This document shows positions 17,508-26,604 of a stretch of 64,000 nucleotides of DNA, one piece after another. A model generated the notes under the pieces. The model did not search any database and was not told the DNA's origin. It saw only the letters and a program-made list of their open reading frames with translations. Numbering within the stretch: position 1 is the first letter of the stretch; the number at the start of each line of letters is the position of its first letter. The stretch comes from Rhizobium pisi (GTDB lineage: Bacteria; Pseudomonadota; Alphaproteobacteria; Rhizobiales; Rhizobiaceae). Where the stretch lies: NCBI RefSeq assembly GCF_003938655.1, contig NZ_RJJT01000013.1, forward strand, positions 124,001 to 188,000. The letters run 5' to 3'. A program made the position numbers and the translations under genes.

Positions 17508-17912
17508 ATGACCAGAGCAACTTCTTCCGCGCCTTCGCAGCGCATGCTGCGCGTTGGCGAACAGGTTCGCGCCGCGATCACCCAGGTGCTGCAGCGCGGC
17601 GAAGTGCGCGACGACGTCATCGAGGCGACCGTGATCTCGGTCTCGGAAGTGCGCATGTCGCCTGACCTCAAGATCGCCACCGCCTATGTCACGCCGCTCG
17701 GCGTTTCCGACCACAGGGTCGTCATCGAGGCGTTGAACCGTCATGCGCGGTTTATCCGCGGCCGGCTCGGGCAACAGCTTCGGCAGATGAAATACATGCC
17801 GGAGGTGCGCTTCCGCGACGATACCAGCTTCGACAATTACAAGAAGATCGACGAGCTGCTGCGTTCGCCCGAGGTGAGCCGCGACCTCGACGGCGATAAT
17901 GACGAACAATAA
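17508..17912 (+). CDS. rbfA: Ribosome-binding factor A
   Basis: A 134-residue KH-like protein that assists late 16S rRNA maturation of the 30S subunit. SVSEVRMSPDLKIATAYVTP and FIRGRLGQQLRQMKYMPEVRF are typical. A purine-rich stretch (AAATAGAGATAACA) precedes the ATG; no strong ribosome site is seen. Its stop lies 13 bases before the chosen truB start. Confidence 0.95.
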   Translation: MTRATSSAPSQRMLRVGEQVRAAITQVLQRGEVRDDVIEATVISVSEVRMSPDLKIATAYVTPLGVSDHRVVIEALNRHARFIRGRLGQQLRQMKYMPEVRFRDDTSFDNYKKIDELLRSPEVSRDLDGDNDEQ

Positions 17913-17925
17913 ACAGAAGAGACTG

Positions 17926-18858
17926 ATGTCCAAACCACGCAAACCCAAGGGCCGGCCGATTTCAGGCTGGCTGATCCTCGACAAGCCGGTGGATTTCGGC
18001 TCGACGGAAGCCGTTTCCAAGATCAAGTGGCTCTACAAGGCGCAGAAGGCCGGTCACGCCGGCACGCTCGATCCGCTCGCCTCCGGCATGCTGCCGATCG
18101 CGCTCGGCGATGCGACGAAGACCGTTCCCTATGTGATGGACGGCCGCAAGATCTATGAGTTCACGGTGAGCTGGGGCGAGGAGCGCGCAACGGACGACCT
18201 CGAAGGCGAGGTCACGCAAAGCTCGGACAAGCGTCCAAGCGAACAGCAAATCCGCGATATCCTGCCTCGCTACATCGGCACCATCAATCAGGTGCCGCCG
18301 CAGTTTTCCGCGATCAAGATATCGGGCGAACGCGCCTATGATCTGGCGCGCGAAGGCGAAGCCGTCGAAATCCCCTCGCGCGAAGTCGAGATCTTCCGGT
18401 TGACCCTGCTCGCCTGCCCGGATGCCAATACGGCGCATTTCGAGGTGGAATGCGGCAAGGGCACCTATGTCAGGGCGCTTGCCCGCGATTTCGGTCGCGA
18501 GCTCGGCTGCTATGGCCATGTTTCCGGGCTGCGGCGCACTTTCGTCGCCCCCTTCGCGGAAGAGGCCATGGTGCCGCTCGCAGACCTCGTGGCGCTCGAA
18601 GCGATCGAAGACATGGACGAGCGGCTTGCCGCCCTCGACGCGCTCCTGATCGACACCTGCGAGGCGCTTTCCACCCTGCCCCACCTCGTCATCAACGACG
18701 ACCAGGCGCACCGGCTTAAGATGGGCAATCCGATCCTCGTACGCGGCCGCGATGCGCCGATCGCCGAAAGCGAAGCCTATGCGACAGCCCGCGGCAAACT
18801 GATTGCGATCGGCGAAATCGGCCAGGGCGAATTTCGCCCGAAACGGGTTTTTGCCTGA
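17926..18858 (+). CDS. truB: tRNA pseudouridine(55) synthase
   Basis: A 310-residue enzyme that makes pseudouridine 55 in the T-loop of tRNA. The catalytic motif HAGTLDPLASGMLPIALGDA carries D49. The start at 17926 gives the usual N-terminus MSKPRKPKGRPISGWLILDK and follows an AGAAGAGA ribosome site; an in-frame ATG at 17899 overlaps rbfA and is less likely. A C-terminal extension (about residues 255-310) resembles a degenerate PUA-like domain. Confidence 0.96.
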   Translation: MSKPRKPKGRPISGWLILDKPVDFGSTEAVSKIKWLYKAQKAGHAGTLDPLASGMLPIALGDATKTVPYVMDGRKIYEFTVSWGEERATDDLEGEVTQSSDKRPSEQQIRDILPRYIGTINQVPPQFSAIKISGERAYDLAREGEAVEIPSREVEIFRLTLLACPDANTAHFEVECGKGTYVRALARDFGRELGCYGHVSGLRRTFVAPFAEEAMVPLADLVALEAIEDMDERLAALDALLIDTCEALSTLPHLVINDDQAHRLKMGNPILVRGRDAPIAESEAYATARGKLIAIGEIGQGEFRPKRVFA

Positions 18859-18949
18859 ACCTGCCCGTTTTGTGACGGCAATGGCGATTGCCAGCCGGTA
18901 ACGGTGCAATATCTTTGCCCTTGGGCCATGGCGGCCCGAGGGGAAAACC

Positions 18950-19798
18950 ATGCGCAGAATTGCGGAAATACTGACGTTCTTTTCGTTGTTCCTGATCGTT
19001 GCCGGCGCCCAAGCCGGTGAACGCTGGGCCGAGCTTCCCGCTTTTCCTTCAATGCCCGCGCCGAAGACGAGCGGCATGGCCGATGTGAACGACATCAAGA
19101 TGTATTACGCCGAATATGGTGAAGGCGATCCGATCCTCTTCATCCATGGCGGTCTTGGAAATGCAGACGTCTGGAGCCATCAGGTGGCGGAGTTTGCCAG
19201 GGATCACCTGGTGATCGTCGCCGACAGCCGCGGTCACGGCCGGTCGACACGCAGCGGGCAGCCTTTCGGCTACGATCTGATGACTTCGGACTACGTTGCC
19301 CTTCTCGACTATCTGAAGATCGATAAGGTGACGCTGGTGGGATGGTCGGACGGCGGCATCATCGGCATCGACATGGCGATGAATCATCCGGAAAAGCTGA
19401 CCCGCGTCATTGCCCAGGCGGCCAACGTCACGACGGAGGGCGTCAAGGAAGACGCCCTGAGCAACAAGACCTTCAAGCATTACATCAAGGTCGCCGGCGA
19501 CCAGTACAGGAAGCTTTCGCCGACGCCGACCGAATACAAAGCCTTCTTCAGGCAGATCTCTAAGATGTGGGCGACCCAGCCGGCCTGGACAGCCGCCGAT
19601 CTTGCGAAGATCTCGGTTCCGGTCACGCTTGCGATCGGCGATCACGATGAAGCCGTCAAGCTCGACCATACGGAAATGATGGCAAAGGAGATTCCGGGCG
19701 CTAAACTCGTGATCCTGAAGAATGCGAGCCATTTCGCCATGCTGCAGGATCCCGAAGGTTATGACGGGATGATCCGGGATGCCATGGCGGGCCGTTGA
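18950..19798 (+). CDS. Secreted alpha/beta hydrolase
   Basis: A 282-residue protein with a signal peptide at about residues 1-22 (ILTFFSLFLIVAGAQA). The alpha/beta hydrolase fold is clear: oxyanion HGG in FIHGGLGNADVW, the nucleophile elbow GWSDGG with S133, a late Asp in IGDHDEAV and His in KNASHFAML. It acts in the periplasm or outside the cell on an unknown ester, lactone or similar substrate. ATG 18950 follows GAGGGG. It sits between truB and rpsO, which are normally neighbours. Confidence 0.88.
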   Translation: MRRIAEILTFFSLFLIVAGAQAGERWAELPAFPSMPAPKTSGMADVNDIKMYYAEYGEGDPILFIHGGLGNADVWSHQVAEFARDHLVIVADSRGHGRSTRSGQPFGYDLMTSDYVALLDYLKIDKVTLVGWSDGGIIGIDMAMNHPEKLTRVIAQAANVTTEGVKEDALSNKTFKHYIKVAGDQYRKLSPTPTEYKAFFRQISKMWATQPAWTAADLAKISVPVTLAIGDHDEAVKLDHTEMMAKEIPGAKLVILKNASHFAMLQDPEGYDGMIRDAMAGR

Positions 19799-19950
19799 AA
19801 GCCGCCGGGAACACTCCCTCTTTCCATCGGTGCTTATTTGGTTTATAGGCAGCGCCAGCGTCAGGTCCGCCTGCTCGCATTCGCGGCCAAAGCTGGACGG
19901 CATCCCGGCTTTTGGCGACTTCAATCTCCTCTCATAGAAAGGATCATCCG

Positions 19951-20220
19951 ATGTCGATCACTGCTGAGCGCAAGGCTGCGCTGATCAAGGAATACGCAAC
20001 CGCCGAAGGTGACACCGGTTCTCCTGAGGTTCAGGTCGCGATCCTGACCGAACGCATCAACAACCTGACCGACCACTTCAAGGACCACAAGAAGGATAAC
20101 CATTCCCGCCGTGGCCTGCTGACGATGGTTTCGAGCCGCCGCTCGCTTCTTGACTATCTCAAGAAGAAGGATGAAGGCCGCTATTCCAAGCTGATCACCA
20201 GCCTGGGTATCCGCCGCTAA
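19951..20220 (+). CDS. rpsO: 30S ribosomal protein S15
   Basis: An 89-residue protein of standard length, beginning MSITAERKAALIKEYATAEG and containing the invariant GDTGSPEVQVA and HSRRGLLTMVSSRRSLLDYL. It binds the central domain of 16S rRNA. The start at 19951 follows AGAAAGGATCATCCG; the open frame upstream is not conserved. The rpsO-pnp pair is conserved widely. Confidence 0.97.
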   Translation: MSITAERKAALIKEYATAEGDTGSPEVQVAILTERINNLTDHFKDHKKDNHSRRGLLTMVSSRRSLLDYLKKKDEGRYSKLITSLGIRR

Positions 20221-20225
20221 GATTG

Positions 20226-20255
20226 TCCGGCGGGCGCTTTCGAGCGTCCGCCGGA
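20226..20255 (+). terminator. Hairpin between rpsO and pnp
   Basis: A 13-bp stem (TCCGGCGGGCGCT with one G-T pair) and a TTCG loop, starting 5 bases after the rpsO stop. The T-run is poor (TCTTGTTT), so it may be a weak terminator or a processing and stability hairpin for rpsO mRNA. Confidence 0.7.
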
Positions 20256-20573
20256 TCTTGTTTCGGGACGACGTTCCCGATGAAATGTTCCAGCCGCGCT
20301 CTATCTCATGCGGTGGAACGACCGGCGGACCCGGATGGGCCGGTTCTGCCAAACCAACCGCTGACCTGTCATGGGGCAGGATTGCCGGATGCTTTCGGCC
20401 AGGGCCTTTCGAGGTTTTGGCCTGGCTTTCCAGGGAACTTCAGTTTCCCGAGAAAGCCGAGGATGAAAAGCCTCCCGTTGTCTTGCCCGTGATACGTCAC
20501 ATTGATTGCGGTCGACTGTGCGCTGCGCCTTAATATCGGCGACGGCGCGTGCTCCCGCATTGAAGGACAAGAC
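20256..20573 (+). other. Long structured leader of pnp
   Basis: There is no gene in this 318-base stretch. Several small hairpins can be drawn: CGGGA...TCCCG near 20264, GGCCAGG...CCTGGC around 20398-20430, and GGGAAC...GTTTCCC around 20433-20455. In enterobacteria the pnp leader is cleaved by RNase III and used for autoregulation; the length and structure here are compatible, but no homology could be established. Confidence 0.4.
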
Positions 20574-22712
20574 ATGTTTGATACACACACCGTGGAAATC
20601 GAGTGGGCCGGCCGCCCGCTGAAGCTCGAAACCGGCAAGATCGCCCGTCAGGCTGACGGCGCTGTTCTCGCCACCTACGGCGAAACCGTCGTTCTCGCCA
20701 CCGTCGTCTCGGCCAAGGCGCCGAAGCCCGGCCAGGACTTCTTTCCGCTCACCGTCAACTACCAGGAAAAGACCTACGCGGCCGGTAAGATCCCCGGCGG
20801 TTACTTCAAGCGCGAGGGCCGTCCGAGCGAGAACGAGACCCTCGTTTCCCGCCTGATCGACCGCCCGATCCGCCCGCTCTTCCCGGAAGGCTACAAGAAC
20901 GACACGCAGGTCGTCGTCACCGTCATCCAGCACGATCTTGAAAACAACCCCGATGTGCTGTCTATGGTCGCTACCTCGGCAGCGCTGACGCTCTCCGGCG
21001 TTCCCTTCATGGGCCCGGTCGGCGGCGCACGCGTCGGCTACATCAACGGCGAATACGTTCTCAACCCACATCTCGACGAGATGGACGAGTCGAGCCTCGA
21101 CCTCGTCGTCGCCGGCACCTACGACGCCGTGCTGATGGTTGAATCCGAAGCCAAGGAACTCAACGAAGACGTCATGCTCGGCGCCGTCATGTTCGGCCAC
21201 AAGGGCTTCCAACCGGTTCTCGACGCGATCATCAAGCTCGCTGAAGTGGCCGCCAAGGAGCCGCGTGACTTCCAGCCGGAAGACTACTCCGCTCTCGAAA
21301 ACGAAATGCTCGGCCTTGCCGAAGGTGAGCTTCGCGAAGCCTACAAGATCACCCAGAAGGCCGACCGCTACGCCGCCGTCGATGCCGTCAAGGCGAAGGT
21401 GAAGGCCCACTTCCTCCCCGAGGAAGGCGAAGCCAAGTACACGGCCGAGGAAGTCGGCGCGATCTTCAAGCACCTGCAGGCCAAGATCGTCCGCTGGAAC
21501 ATCCTCGACACCAAGAGCCGCATCGATGGCCGCGACCTCGAGACCGTTCGTCCGATCGTTTCGGAAGTCGGCCTTCTGCCGCGCACGCACGGTTCGGCGC
21601 TCTTTACCCGCGGTGAAACGCAGGCAATCGTGGTCGCCACCCTCGGCACCGGCGAAGACGAGCAGTATGTCGACTCCTTGACGGGCATGTACAAGGAGCG
21701 CTTCCTGCTCCACTACAACTTCCCTCCCTACTCGGTTGGCGAAACCGGCCGTATGGGCTCCCCAGGTCGTCGTGAAATCGGCCATGGCAAGCTCGCTTGG
21801 CGCGCGATCCGTCCGATGCTGCCGTCCGCTGAGCAGTTCCCCTACACGCTGCGCGTTGTCTCCGAGATCACCGAGTCGAACGGCTCGTCCTCGATGGCGA
21901 CCGTCTGCGGCACCTCGCTCGCTCTGATGGACGCAGGTGTACCGCTTGCCAAGCCGGTTGCCGGTATCGCCATGGGCCTGATCCTGGAAGGCGAGCGCTT
22001 CGCCGTCCTCTCCGACATTCTCGGTGACGAAGATCACCTCGGCGACATGGACTTCAAGGTCGCAGGTACCGCCGACGGCATCACCTCGCTGCAGATGGAC
22101 ATCAAGATCGCCGGTATCACCGAGGAGATCATGAAGGTCGCTCTTGGCCAGGCCCAGGGTGGTCGCGCCCACATTCTCGGCGAAATGGCCAAGGCCATCA
22201 CCGAAAGCCGTGGCCAGCTCGGCGAATTCGCTCCGCGCATCGAAGTCATGAACATTCCGGTCGACAAGATCCGCGAAGTCATCGGCTCCGGCGGCAAGGT
22301 CATCCGCGAAATCGTCGAAAAGACCGGCGCGAAGATCAACATTGAGGACGACGGCACCGTCAAGATCGCCTCCTCCTCGGGCAAGGAAATCGAAGCCGCC
22401 CGCAAGTGGATCCACTCGATCGTCGCCGAGCCGGAAATTGGCCAGATCTACGAAGGCACTGTTGTCAAGACCGCCGACTTCGGCGCCTTCGTCAACTTCT
22501 TCGGCGCCCGTGACGGCCTCGTCCACATCTCGCAGCTTGCTTCCGAGCGCGTCGCGAAGACCCAGGACGTCGTCAAGGAAGGCGACAAGGTCTGGGTCAA
22601 GCTGCTCGGCTTCGACGAGCGCGGCAAGGTTCGCCTGTCGATGAAGGTTGTCGACCAGGCTACCGGCCAGGAGATCCCGAACGAGAAGAAGAAGGAAGAA
22701 GCGGCCGAATAA
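20574..22712 (+). CDS. pnp: Polyribonucleotide nucleotidyltransferase (PNPase)
   Basis: A 712-residue 3'-5' phosphorolytic exonuclease of the RNA degradosome type. It has two RNase PH domains; the first contains FFPLTVNYQEKTYAAGKIPG and the second GRREIGHGKLAWRAIRPM. A KH domain (VDKIREVIGSGGKVIREIVE) and a C-terminal S1 domain (GTVVKTADFGAFVNFFGARD) follow. ATG 20574 gives the standard MFDTHTVEIEWAGRPLKLET start; the open frame continues upstream by chance. Confidence 0.97.
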   Translation: MFDTHTVEIEWAGRPLKLETGKIARQADGAVLATYGETVVLATVVSAKAPKPGQDFFPLTVNYQEKTYAAGKIPGGYFKREGRPSENETLVSRLIDRPIRPLFPEGYKNDTQVVVTVIQHDLENNPDVLSMVATSAALTLSGVPFMGPVGGARVGYINGEYVLNPHLDEMDESSLDLVVAGTYDAVLMVESEAKELNEDVMLGAVMFGHKGFQPVLDAIIKLAEVAAKEPRDFQPEDYSALENEMLGLAEGELREAYKITQKADRYAAVDAVKAKVKAHFLPEEGEAKYTAEEVGAIFKHLQAKIVRWNILDTKSRIDGRDLETVRPIVSEVGLLPRTHGSALFTRGETQAIVVATLGTGEDEQYVDSLTGMYKERFLLHYNFPPYSVGETGRMGSPGRREIGHGKLAWRAIRPMLPSAEQFPYTLRVVSEITESNGSSSMATVCGTSLALMDAGVPLAKPVAGIAMGLILEGERFAVLSDILGDEDHLGDMDFKVAGTADGITSLQMDIKIAGITEEIMKVALGQAQGGRAHILGEMAKAITESRGQLGEFAPRIEVMNIPVDKIREVIGSGGKVIREIVEKTGAKINIEDDGTVKIASSSGKEIEAARKWIHSIVAEPEIGQIYEGTVVKTADFGAFVNFFGARDGLVHISQLASERVAKTQDVVKEGDKVWVKLLGFDERGKVRLSMKVVDQATGQEIPNEKKKEEAAE

Positions 22713-22735
22713 GCCGTCCTTCCAGATTTAAGTCG

Positions 22736-22764
22736 GGGCGCGGGAATGCTTCCGCGCCCTTTTT
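22736..22764 (+). terminator. Terminator after pnp
   Basis: An 8-bp GC stem (GGGCGCGG / CCGCGCCC) with an 8-base loop followed by TTTTT, 24 bases after the pnp stop. It is a standard intrinsic terminator. Confidence 0.9.
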
Positions 22765-22825
22765 GTATCCCAAGCGTGGCGTATTCTTTCAGGTTCGCTT
22801 GCCACACTTTAGGGCTTTGGTTTTG

Positions 22826-22872
22826 CGCATGTCGTGGCCGCAAAACCGCTGAATATTTTTGCGCGACATGTT
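22826..22872. repeat. Dispersed palindromic repeat (CATGTCG family), copy 1
   Basis: Arms are GCGCATGTCG and CGCGACATGT, with inner CGCAAAA / TTTTGCG. It lies directly before the rsmC-like gene. The element at 28181-28224 has the same arm sequence and organisation, which makes this a dispersed intergenic palindrome of the kind frequent in rhizobial genomes. Confidence 0.65.
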
Positions 22873-22890
22873 TTAGGACGAGACGAGCTC

Positions 22891-23907
22891 ATGAGCCGCG
22901 AGACGCTGAAGACCCTGTTCCATCCCTTTGCCAGCGGCACAGTCCAGGCGCCCGGCGAGGGCGAGCGCGTGCTCTTCCTCGGCGCCGAGGCGGGCTTTGC
23001 GCTGCCGGAAGGCTTTGCCGCCTCGCTCAGTGCCGTCCAGGGCTTCCGTCCGCTCTATCGACAGCTGCTGGCCCAGCGGATCGAAGCGACGCCTGAGATC
23101 GACGGTGAGGACTATGACGCGGCGCTGGTGCTCTGCACCAAACACAAGGGCGAGAATGAAGCCAATCTCGCCGCCGCGATCGCCCGCACGCGAGCCGGTG
23201 GCCTGATCGTCGTTGCCGGCGCCAAGGAAGACGGTATCCAGCCGCTGCGCAAGCGCCTGGAAGGTTTCGGCCTCGCCGTCGACCACATGCCGAAATATCA
23301 CGGCGTCGCCTTCTGGTTCGGCCGGCCGGCAGAGGCCGGCGATATCGTCTCCAAACTGGCAAAGGCGCCGGTGCACGTCGACGACCGCTTCCATGCGAGC
23401 GCCGGCATGTTCTCGCACGACCGGATCGATGCCGGATCGGAGCTGCTCGCCTCGCGCCTGCCGCAGGATTTCACCGGCGACGTTGCGGACTTCGGCGCCG
23501 GCTGGGGCTATCTCTCCGTCGAGATGGCGCAGAAGTCGCGTGGACTGACACGCCTTGACCTCTACGAGGCCGATCACGCGGCTCTGGAGGCCGCGAGGGA
23601 TAATCTGGCGGAGAACTGCCCGAACGCGCCTGCGCGCTTCTTCTGGCACGATCTGGCGGGCGAACCGGTCAAGGACAAATACGACCTCGTCATCATGAAC
23701 CCGCCCTTCCATGAGGGCCACGCAGCCGAGCCGGCGCTCGGCCAGGCCATGATCAAGACCGCCGCATCTGCCCTTCGCGGCGGCGGCCGCCTGATGCTCG
23801 TCGCCAATCGCGGCCTGCCTTACGAGCCGGTTCTTGCAGCAAACTTCAAGGAAAGCGGCGAAACCTGCCGCAATGCCCGCTTCAAGGTTCTTTGGGCGAA
23901 GAAATAA
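22891..23907 (+). CDS. rsmC: RsmC-type class I methyltransferase (16S rRNA guanine-N2)
   Basis: A 338-residue protein with the two-part RsmC layout: a degenerate N-terminal methyltransferase-like half (residues 1-150) and an active C-terminal MTS domain. The latter has the SAM loop VADFGAGWGYLSVEMA and the catalytic NPPFHEGHAAEP, the NPPF motif of N-methyltransferases acting on bases. RsmC methylates G1207 of 16S rRNA; a related guanine target such as that of RlmG cannot be excluded. The start MSRETLKTLFHPF at 22891 was chosen by similarity; the ribosome site (ACGAG) is weak. Confidence 0.85.
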   Translation: MSRETLKTLFHPFASGTVQAPGEGERVLFLGAEAGFALPEGFAASLSAVQGFRPLYRQLLAQRIEATPEIDGEDYDAALVLCTKHKGENEANLAAAIARTRAGGLIVVAGAKEDGIQPLRKRLEGFGLAVDHMPKYHGVAFWFGRPAEAGDIVSKLAKAPVHVDDRFHASAGMFSHDRIDAGSELLASRLPQDFTGDVADFGAGWGYLSVEMAQKSRGLTRLDLYEADHAALEAARDNLAENCPNAPARFFWHDLAGEPVKDKYDLVIMNPPFHEGHAAEPALGQAMIKTAASALRGGGRLMLVANRGLPYEPVLAANFKESGETCRNARFKVLWAKK

Positions 23908-23940
23908 GGCCCAGTGGCCTCGAACCGATTTTCATCGACG

Positions 23941-23987
23941 GAAACAAAAAGGCCGTGCGCATCAGCTGAGCACGGCCTTTTTGTTTC
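23941..23987. terminator. Bidirectional terminator between rsmC and fabI
   Basis: A perfect 18-bp inverted repeat (GAAACAAAAAGGCCGTGC and its complement) around an 11-base loop. The A-run and T-run on either side allow termination in both directions between the convergent genes. Confidence 0.9.
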
Positions 23988-24000
23988 AAGCGGGCGGCGT

Positions 24001-24807
24001 TTATTCCACGTCCGCCTTACGCAGCGTTTCCAACGTCGGCATTGATGTGACGTTATAGCCGGCGTCGACGAAGTGGATCTCGCCTGTCACACCGGCGGAA
24101 AGGTCGGAGAGCAGGTAGAGCGCCGAGCTGCCGACCTGGTCGATGGTGACGGTCTTGCGCAGCGGCGCATTGCGCTGGTTCCACGAGAGGATCGCGCGCG
24201 CATCCGAAATGCCGGCGCCGGCAAGCGTGCGGATCGGGCCTGCGGAAATGGCGTTGACGCGAATGCCGCGCGGGCCGTAGTCGGCGGCGAGATAGCGCAC
24301 CGAAGCCTCGAGCGCCGCCTTGGCGACGCCCATGACGTTGTAATTCGGGATGACGCGCGTCGAGCCGTTATAGGTCAGCGTCAGCATGGCGCCGCCGTCT
24401 TCCATCAATGGAGCACAGCGCTTGGCGATCTCCGTGAAGGAGAAACAGGAAATGACCATGGTGCGGCTGAAATTTTCGCGCGTCGTATCGGCGTAAAGGC
24501 CCTTCAGCTCGTTCTTGTCGGAAAAGCCGATGGCGTGAACGATAAAATCGAGCTTGCCCCAGCGCTCACCGATCGCGTCGACGACGGTATCGACGGAGGC
24601 GACATCCTCGACATCGCAGGGCAGGACGAAATCGGAACCGACTTCGGCAGCGAGCGGCTTGACGCGCTTGCCGAGCGCATCGCCCTGATAGGTGAAGGCG
24701 AGTTCGGCGCCCTGTGCAGCGAGAGCTTTTGAAATCCCCCAGGCGATCGAGTGGTTGTTTGCGACGCCCATGATGAGCCCGCGCTTACCCTGCATGATTC
24801 CCGTCAT
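24001..24807 (-). CDS. fabI: Enoyl-[acyl-carrier-protein] reductase (NADH)
   Basis: A 268-residue SDR-type reductase that completes each fatty-acid elongation cycle. The N-terminal nucleotide site is GLIMGVANNHSIAWGISKAL. The catalytic set Y146, Y156 and K163 (LTLTYNGSTRVIPNYNVMGV AK) falls at exactly the E. coli FabI numbering. It is the last gene of fabA-fabB-fabI on the minus strand, 4 bases after fabB. Rhizobia may carry more than one fabI; this is the copy in the fabA operon. Confidence 0.94.
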   Translation of the reverse strand: MTGIMQGKRGLIMGVANNHSIAWGISKALAAQGAELAFTYQGDALGKRVKPLAAEVGSDFVLPCDVEDVASVDTVVDAIGERWGKLDFIVHAIGFSDKNELKGLYADTTRENFSRTMVISCFSFTEIAKRCAPLMEDGGAMLTLTYNGSTRVIPNYNVMGVAKAALEASVRYLAADYGPRGIRVNAISAGPIRTLAGAGISDARAILSWNQRNAPLRKTVTIDQVGSSALYLLSDLSAGVTGEIHFVDAGYNVTSMPTLETLRKADVE

Positions 24808-24811
24808 GTTA

Positions 24812-26044
24812 TTATCCGTTATGGCGCTGGAAGACGAGCGTAGCGTTCGTCCCGCCGAAGCCGAAGGAGTTGGAGAGGGCGATATCGATCTTCGCGTTGT
24901 CGATACGCTTGCGCACGATCGGTACGCCTTCGAATTCGGGATCGAGTTCGGTGATGTGAGCGCTTTCGCCGATGAAGCCTTGCTGCATCATCAGCAGGGA
25001 ATAAATCGATTCCTGCACGCCGGCGGCACCCAGCGAATGGCCGGTCAGCGACTTGGTCGACTGGATATATGGGATCTTCGATCCGAATACTTCCCGGATG
25101 GCGCCGATTTCCTTGCTGTCGCCGACCGGTGTCGACGTGCCGTGGGTATTGACGTAGTCGACATCGCCTTTGACCGTGGCAAGCGCCTGGCGCATGCAGC
25201 GGATGGCGCCCTCGCCCGAGGGAGCGACCATGTCGTAACCGTCGGAAGTTGCGCCGTAGCCGACGATTTCGGCGTAGATCTTGGCACCGCGCGCCTTGGC
25301 GTGCTCCAGTTCCTCGAGCACCAGCACGCCGGCGCCGCCGGCGATGACGAAACCGTCGCGGTTGACGTCGTAGGCGCGCGAGGCGCTGTCGGGCGAGTCG
25401 TTGTACTTGGAGGACATGGCGCCCATGGCGTCGAAGAGGTTGGACATCGTCCAGTCGAGGTCCTCATGGCCGCCGGCGAACATCATGTCCTGCTTGCCCC
25501 ACTGGATCATCTCGGCGGCATTGCCGATGCAATGCGCCGATGTCGAGCAGGCCGACGAGATCGAGTAGTTGACGCCGTGGATCTTGAACCAGGTGGCGAG
25601 CGTGGCGGATGCGGTCGAGGACATCGCCTTCGGCACGGCGAAGGGACCGATACGCTTCGGGCTGTTATTCTTCAGGGTGATTTCGGCGGCCTCGATGAGG
25701 GTACGGGTGGATGGGCCGCCGGAGCCCATGATGATGCCGACGCGTTCGTTCTGACCGTAGTCCTTCTCTTCCAGGCCGGAATCGGCAAGCGCCTGCTTCA
25801 TGGCCACGTGGTTCCAGGCCCCGCCCTGCGACAGGAAGCGCATGGCGCGGCGATCGACCAGTTCGGCCAGTTCTGCGGCGCCGAGCTTGGGGCTGCCCCA
25901 AACCTGGCACTTGAAGCCGTGTTCGGCGAAATCGCTGGAGAAGGAAATACCCGACTTTGCCTGCCGCAAGGATTCGGTGACTTCGGCCGCGTCGTTTCCG
26001 ATCGAGGACACGATACCCAGACCCGTTACAACTACCCGTCTCAT
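24812..26044 (-). CDS. fabB: Beta-ketoacyl-ACP synthase I
   Basis: A 410-residue condensing enzyme. The Cys-His-His triad is present: C166 in SISSACSTSAHCIG, His in VNTHGTSTPVGD and His in KSLTGHSLGAAG. The FabB-type sequence (IVSSIGNDAAEVTESLRQAK) and the fabA neighbour show that it is FabB rather than FabF, which elongates the cis-3-decenoyl product of FabA and so commits to unsaturated fatty acids. It is located between fabA and fabI in one operon. Confidence 0.95.
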   Translation of the reverse strand: MRRVVVTGLGIVSSIGNDAAEVTESLRQAKSGISFSSDFAEHGFKCQVWGSPKLGAAELAELVDRRAMRFLSQGGAWNHVAMKQALADSGLEEKDYGQNERVGIIMGSGGPSTRTLIEAAEITLKNNSPKRIGPFAVPKAMSSTASATLATWFKIHGVNYSISSACSTSAHCIGNAAEMIQWGKQDMMFAGGHEDLDWTMSNLFDAMGAMSSKYNDSPDSASRAYDVNRDGFVIAGGAGVLVLEELEHAKARGAKIYAEIVGYGATSDGYDMVAPSGEGAIRCMRQALATVKGDVDYVNTHGTSTPVGDSKEIGAIREVFGSKIPYIQSTKSLTGHSLGAAGVQESIYSLLMMQQGFIGESAHITELDPEFEGVPIVRKRIDNAKIDIALSNSFGFGGTNATLVFQRHNG

Positions 26045-26088
26045 CTGATCAAACCTTTGTTGTTTTCGTCAGCCGCTTAAAATGCGGT

Positions 26089-26604
26089 TCAGGCCGTCTT
26101 GTCTTTCGATAGACCGACGCGAAGGTCGGCCGCCTGATAAATTGTTTCACCGTCCGCCTTCAGCCAGCCGTCGGCGGTGCCAAGCACCAGGCGGCCGCGC
26201 ATGACGCGCTTGAAGTCGATGCCGTATTCGATCAACTTTGTGTGCGGGCGCACCATGCCCTTGAATTTCACTTCGCCCGTTGAAAGCGCCATGCCGCGGC
26301 CTTCCTCGCCGAGCCAGCCGAGGAAGAAGCCGGTCAGCTGCCACATGCCGTCAAGGCCGAGGCAGCCCGGCATGATCGGGTTACCTTCGAAATGGCAGGG
26401 AAAATACCAGTCGTCGGGACGTACGTCGTATGCGGCGCGCAGATAACCCTTGTCGAAGGCTCCGCCCGTTTCGGAAATCTCCGTGATGCGGTGAACCATC
26501 AGCATGGGCGGCAGGGGCAGCTGCGCATTGCCGGGTCCGAACAGCTCGCCGTGCGCGCAGGCGATGAGTTCTTCGTACGAGAAGCTGGACTGTCTGGTGG
26601 TCAT
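26089..26604 (-). CDS. fabA: 3-hydroxydecanoyl-ACP dehydratase/isomerase
   Basis: A 171-residue hotdog-fold protein. The active-site signature CHFEGNPIMPGCLGLDGMWQ carries H71 and D85. FabA dehydrates 3-hydroxydecanoyl-ACP and isomerises trans-2 to cis-3, the branch point to unsaturated fatty acids. It is the first gene of the fabA-fabB-fabI operon. Its start is 301 bases from the divergent irr gene; no convincing -35/-10 was found for it in that gap. Confidence 0.96.
   Translation of the reverse strand: MTTRQSSFSYEELIACAHGELFGPGNAQLPLPPMLMVHRITEISETGGAFDKGYLRAAYDVRPDDWYFPCHFEGNPIMPGCLGLDGMWQLTGFFLGWLGEEGRGMALSTGEVKFKGMVRPHTKLIEYGIDFKRVMRGRLVLGTADGWLKADGETIYQAADLRVGLSKDKTA

Noticed and set aside
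20301..22526. 741-codon minus-strand open frame opposite pnp
   Set aside because: Fully antisense to a conserved gene; its composition (Asp/Gly/Val-rich) is that of a codon-bias shadow.
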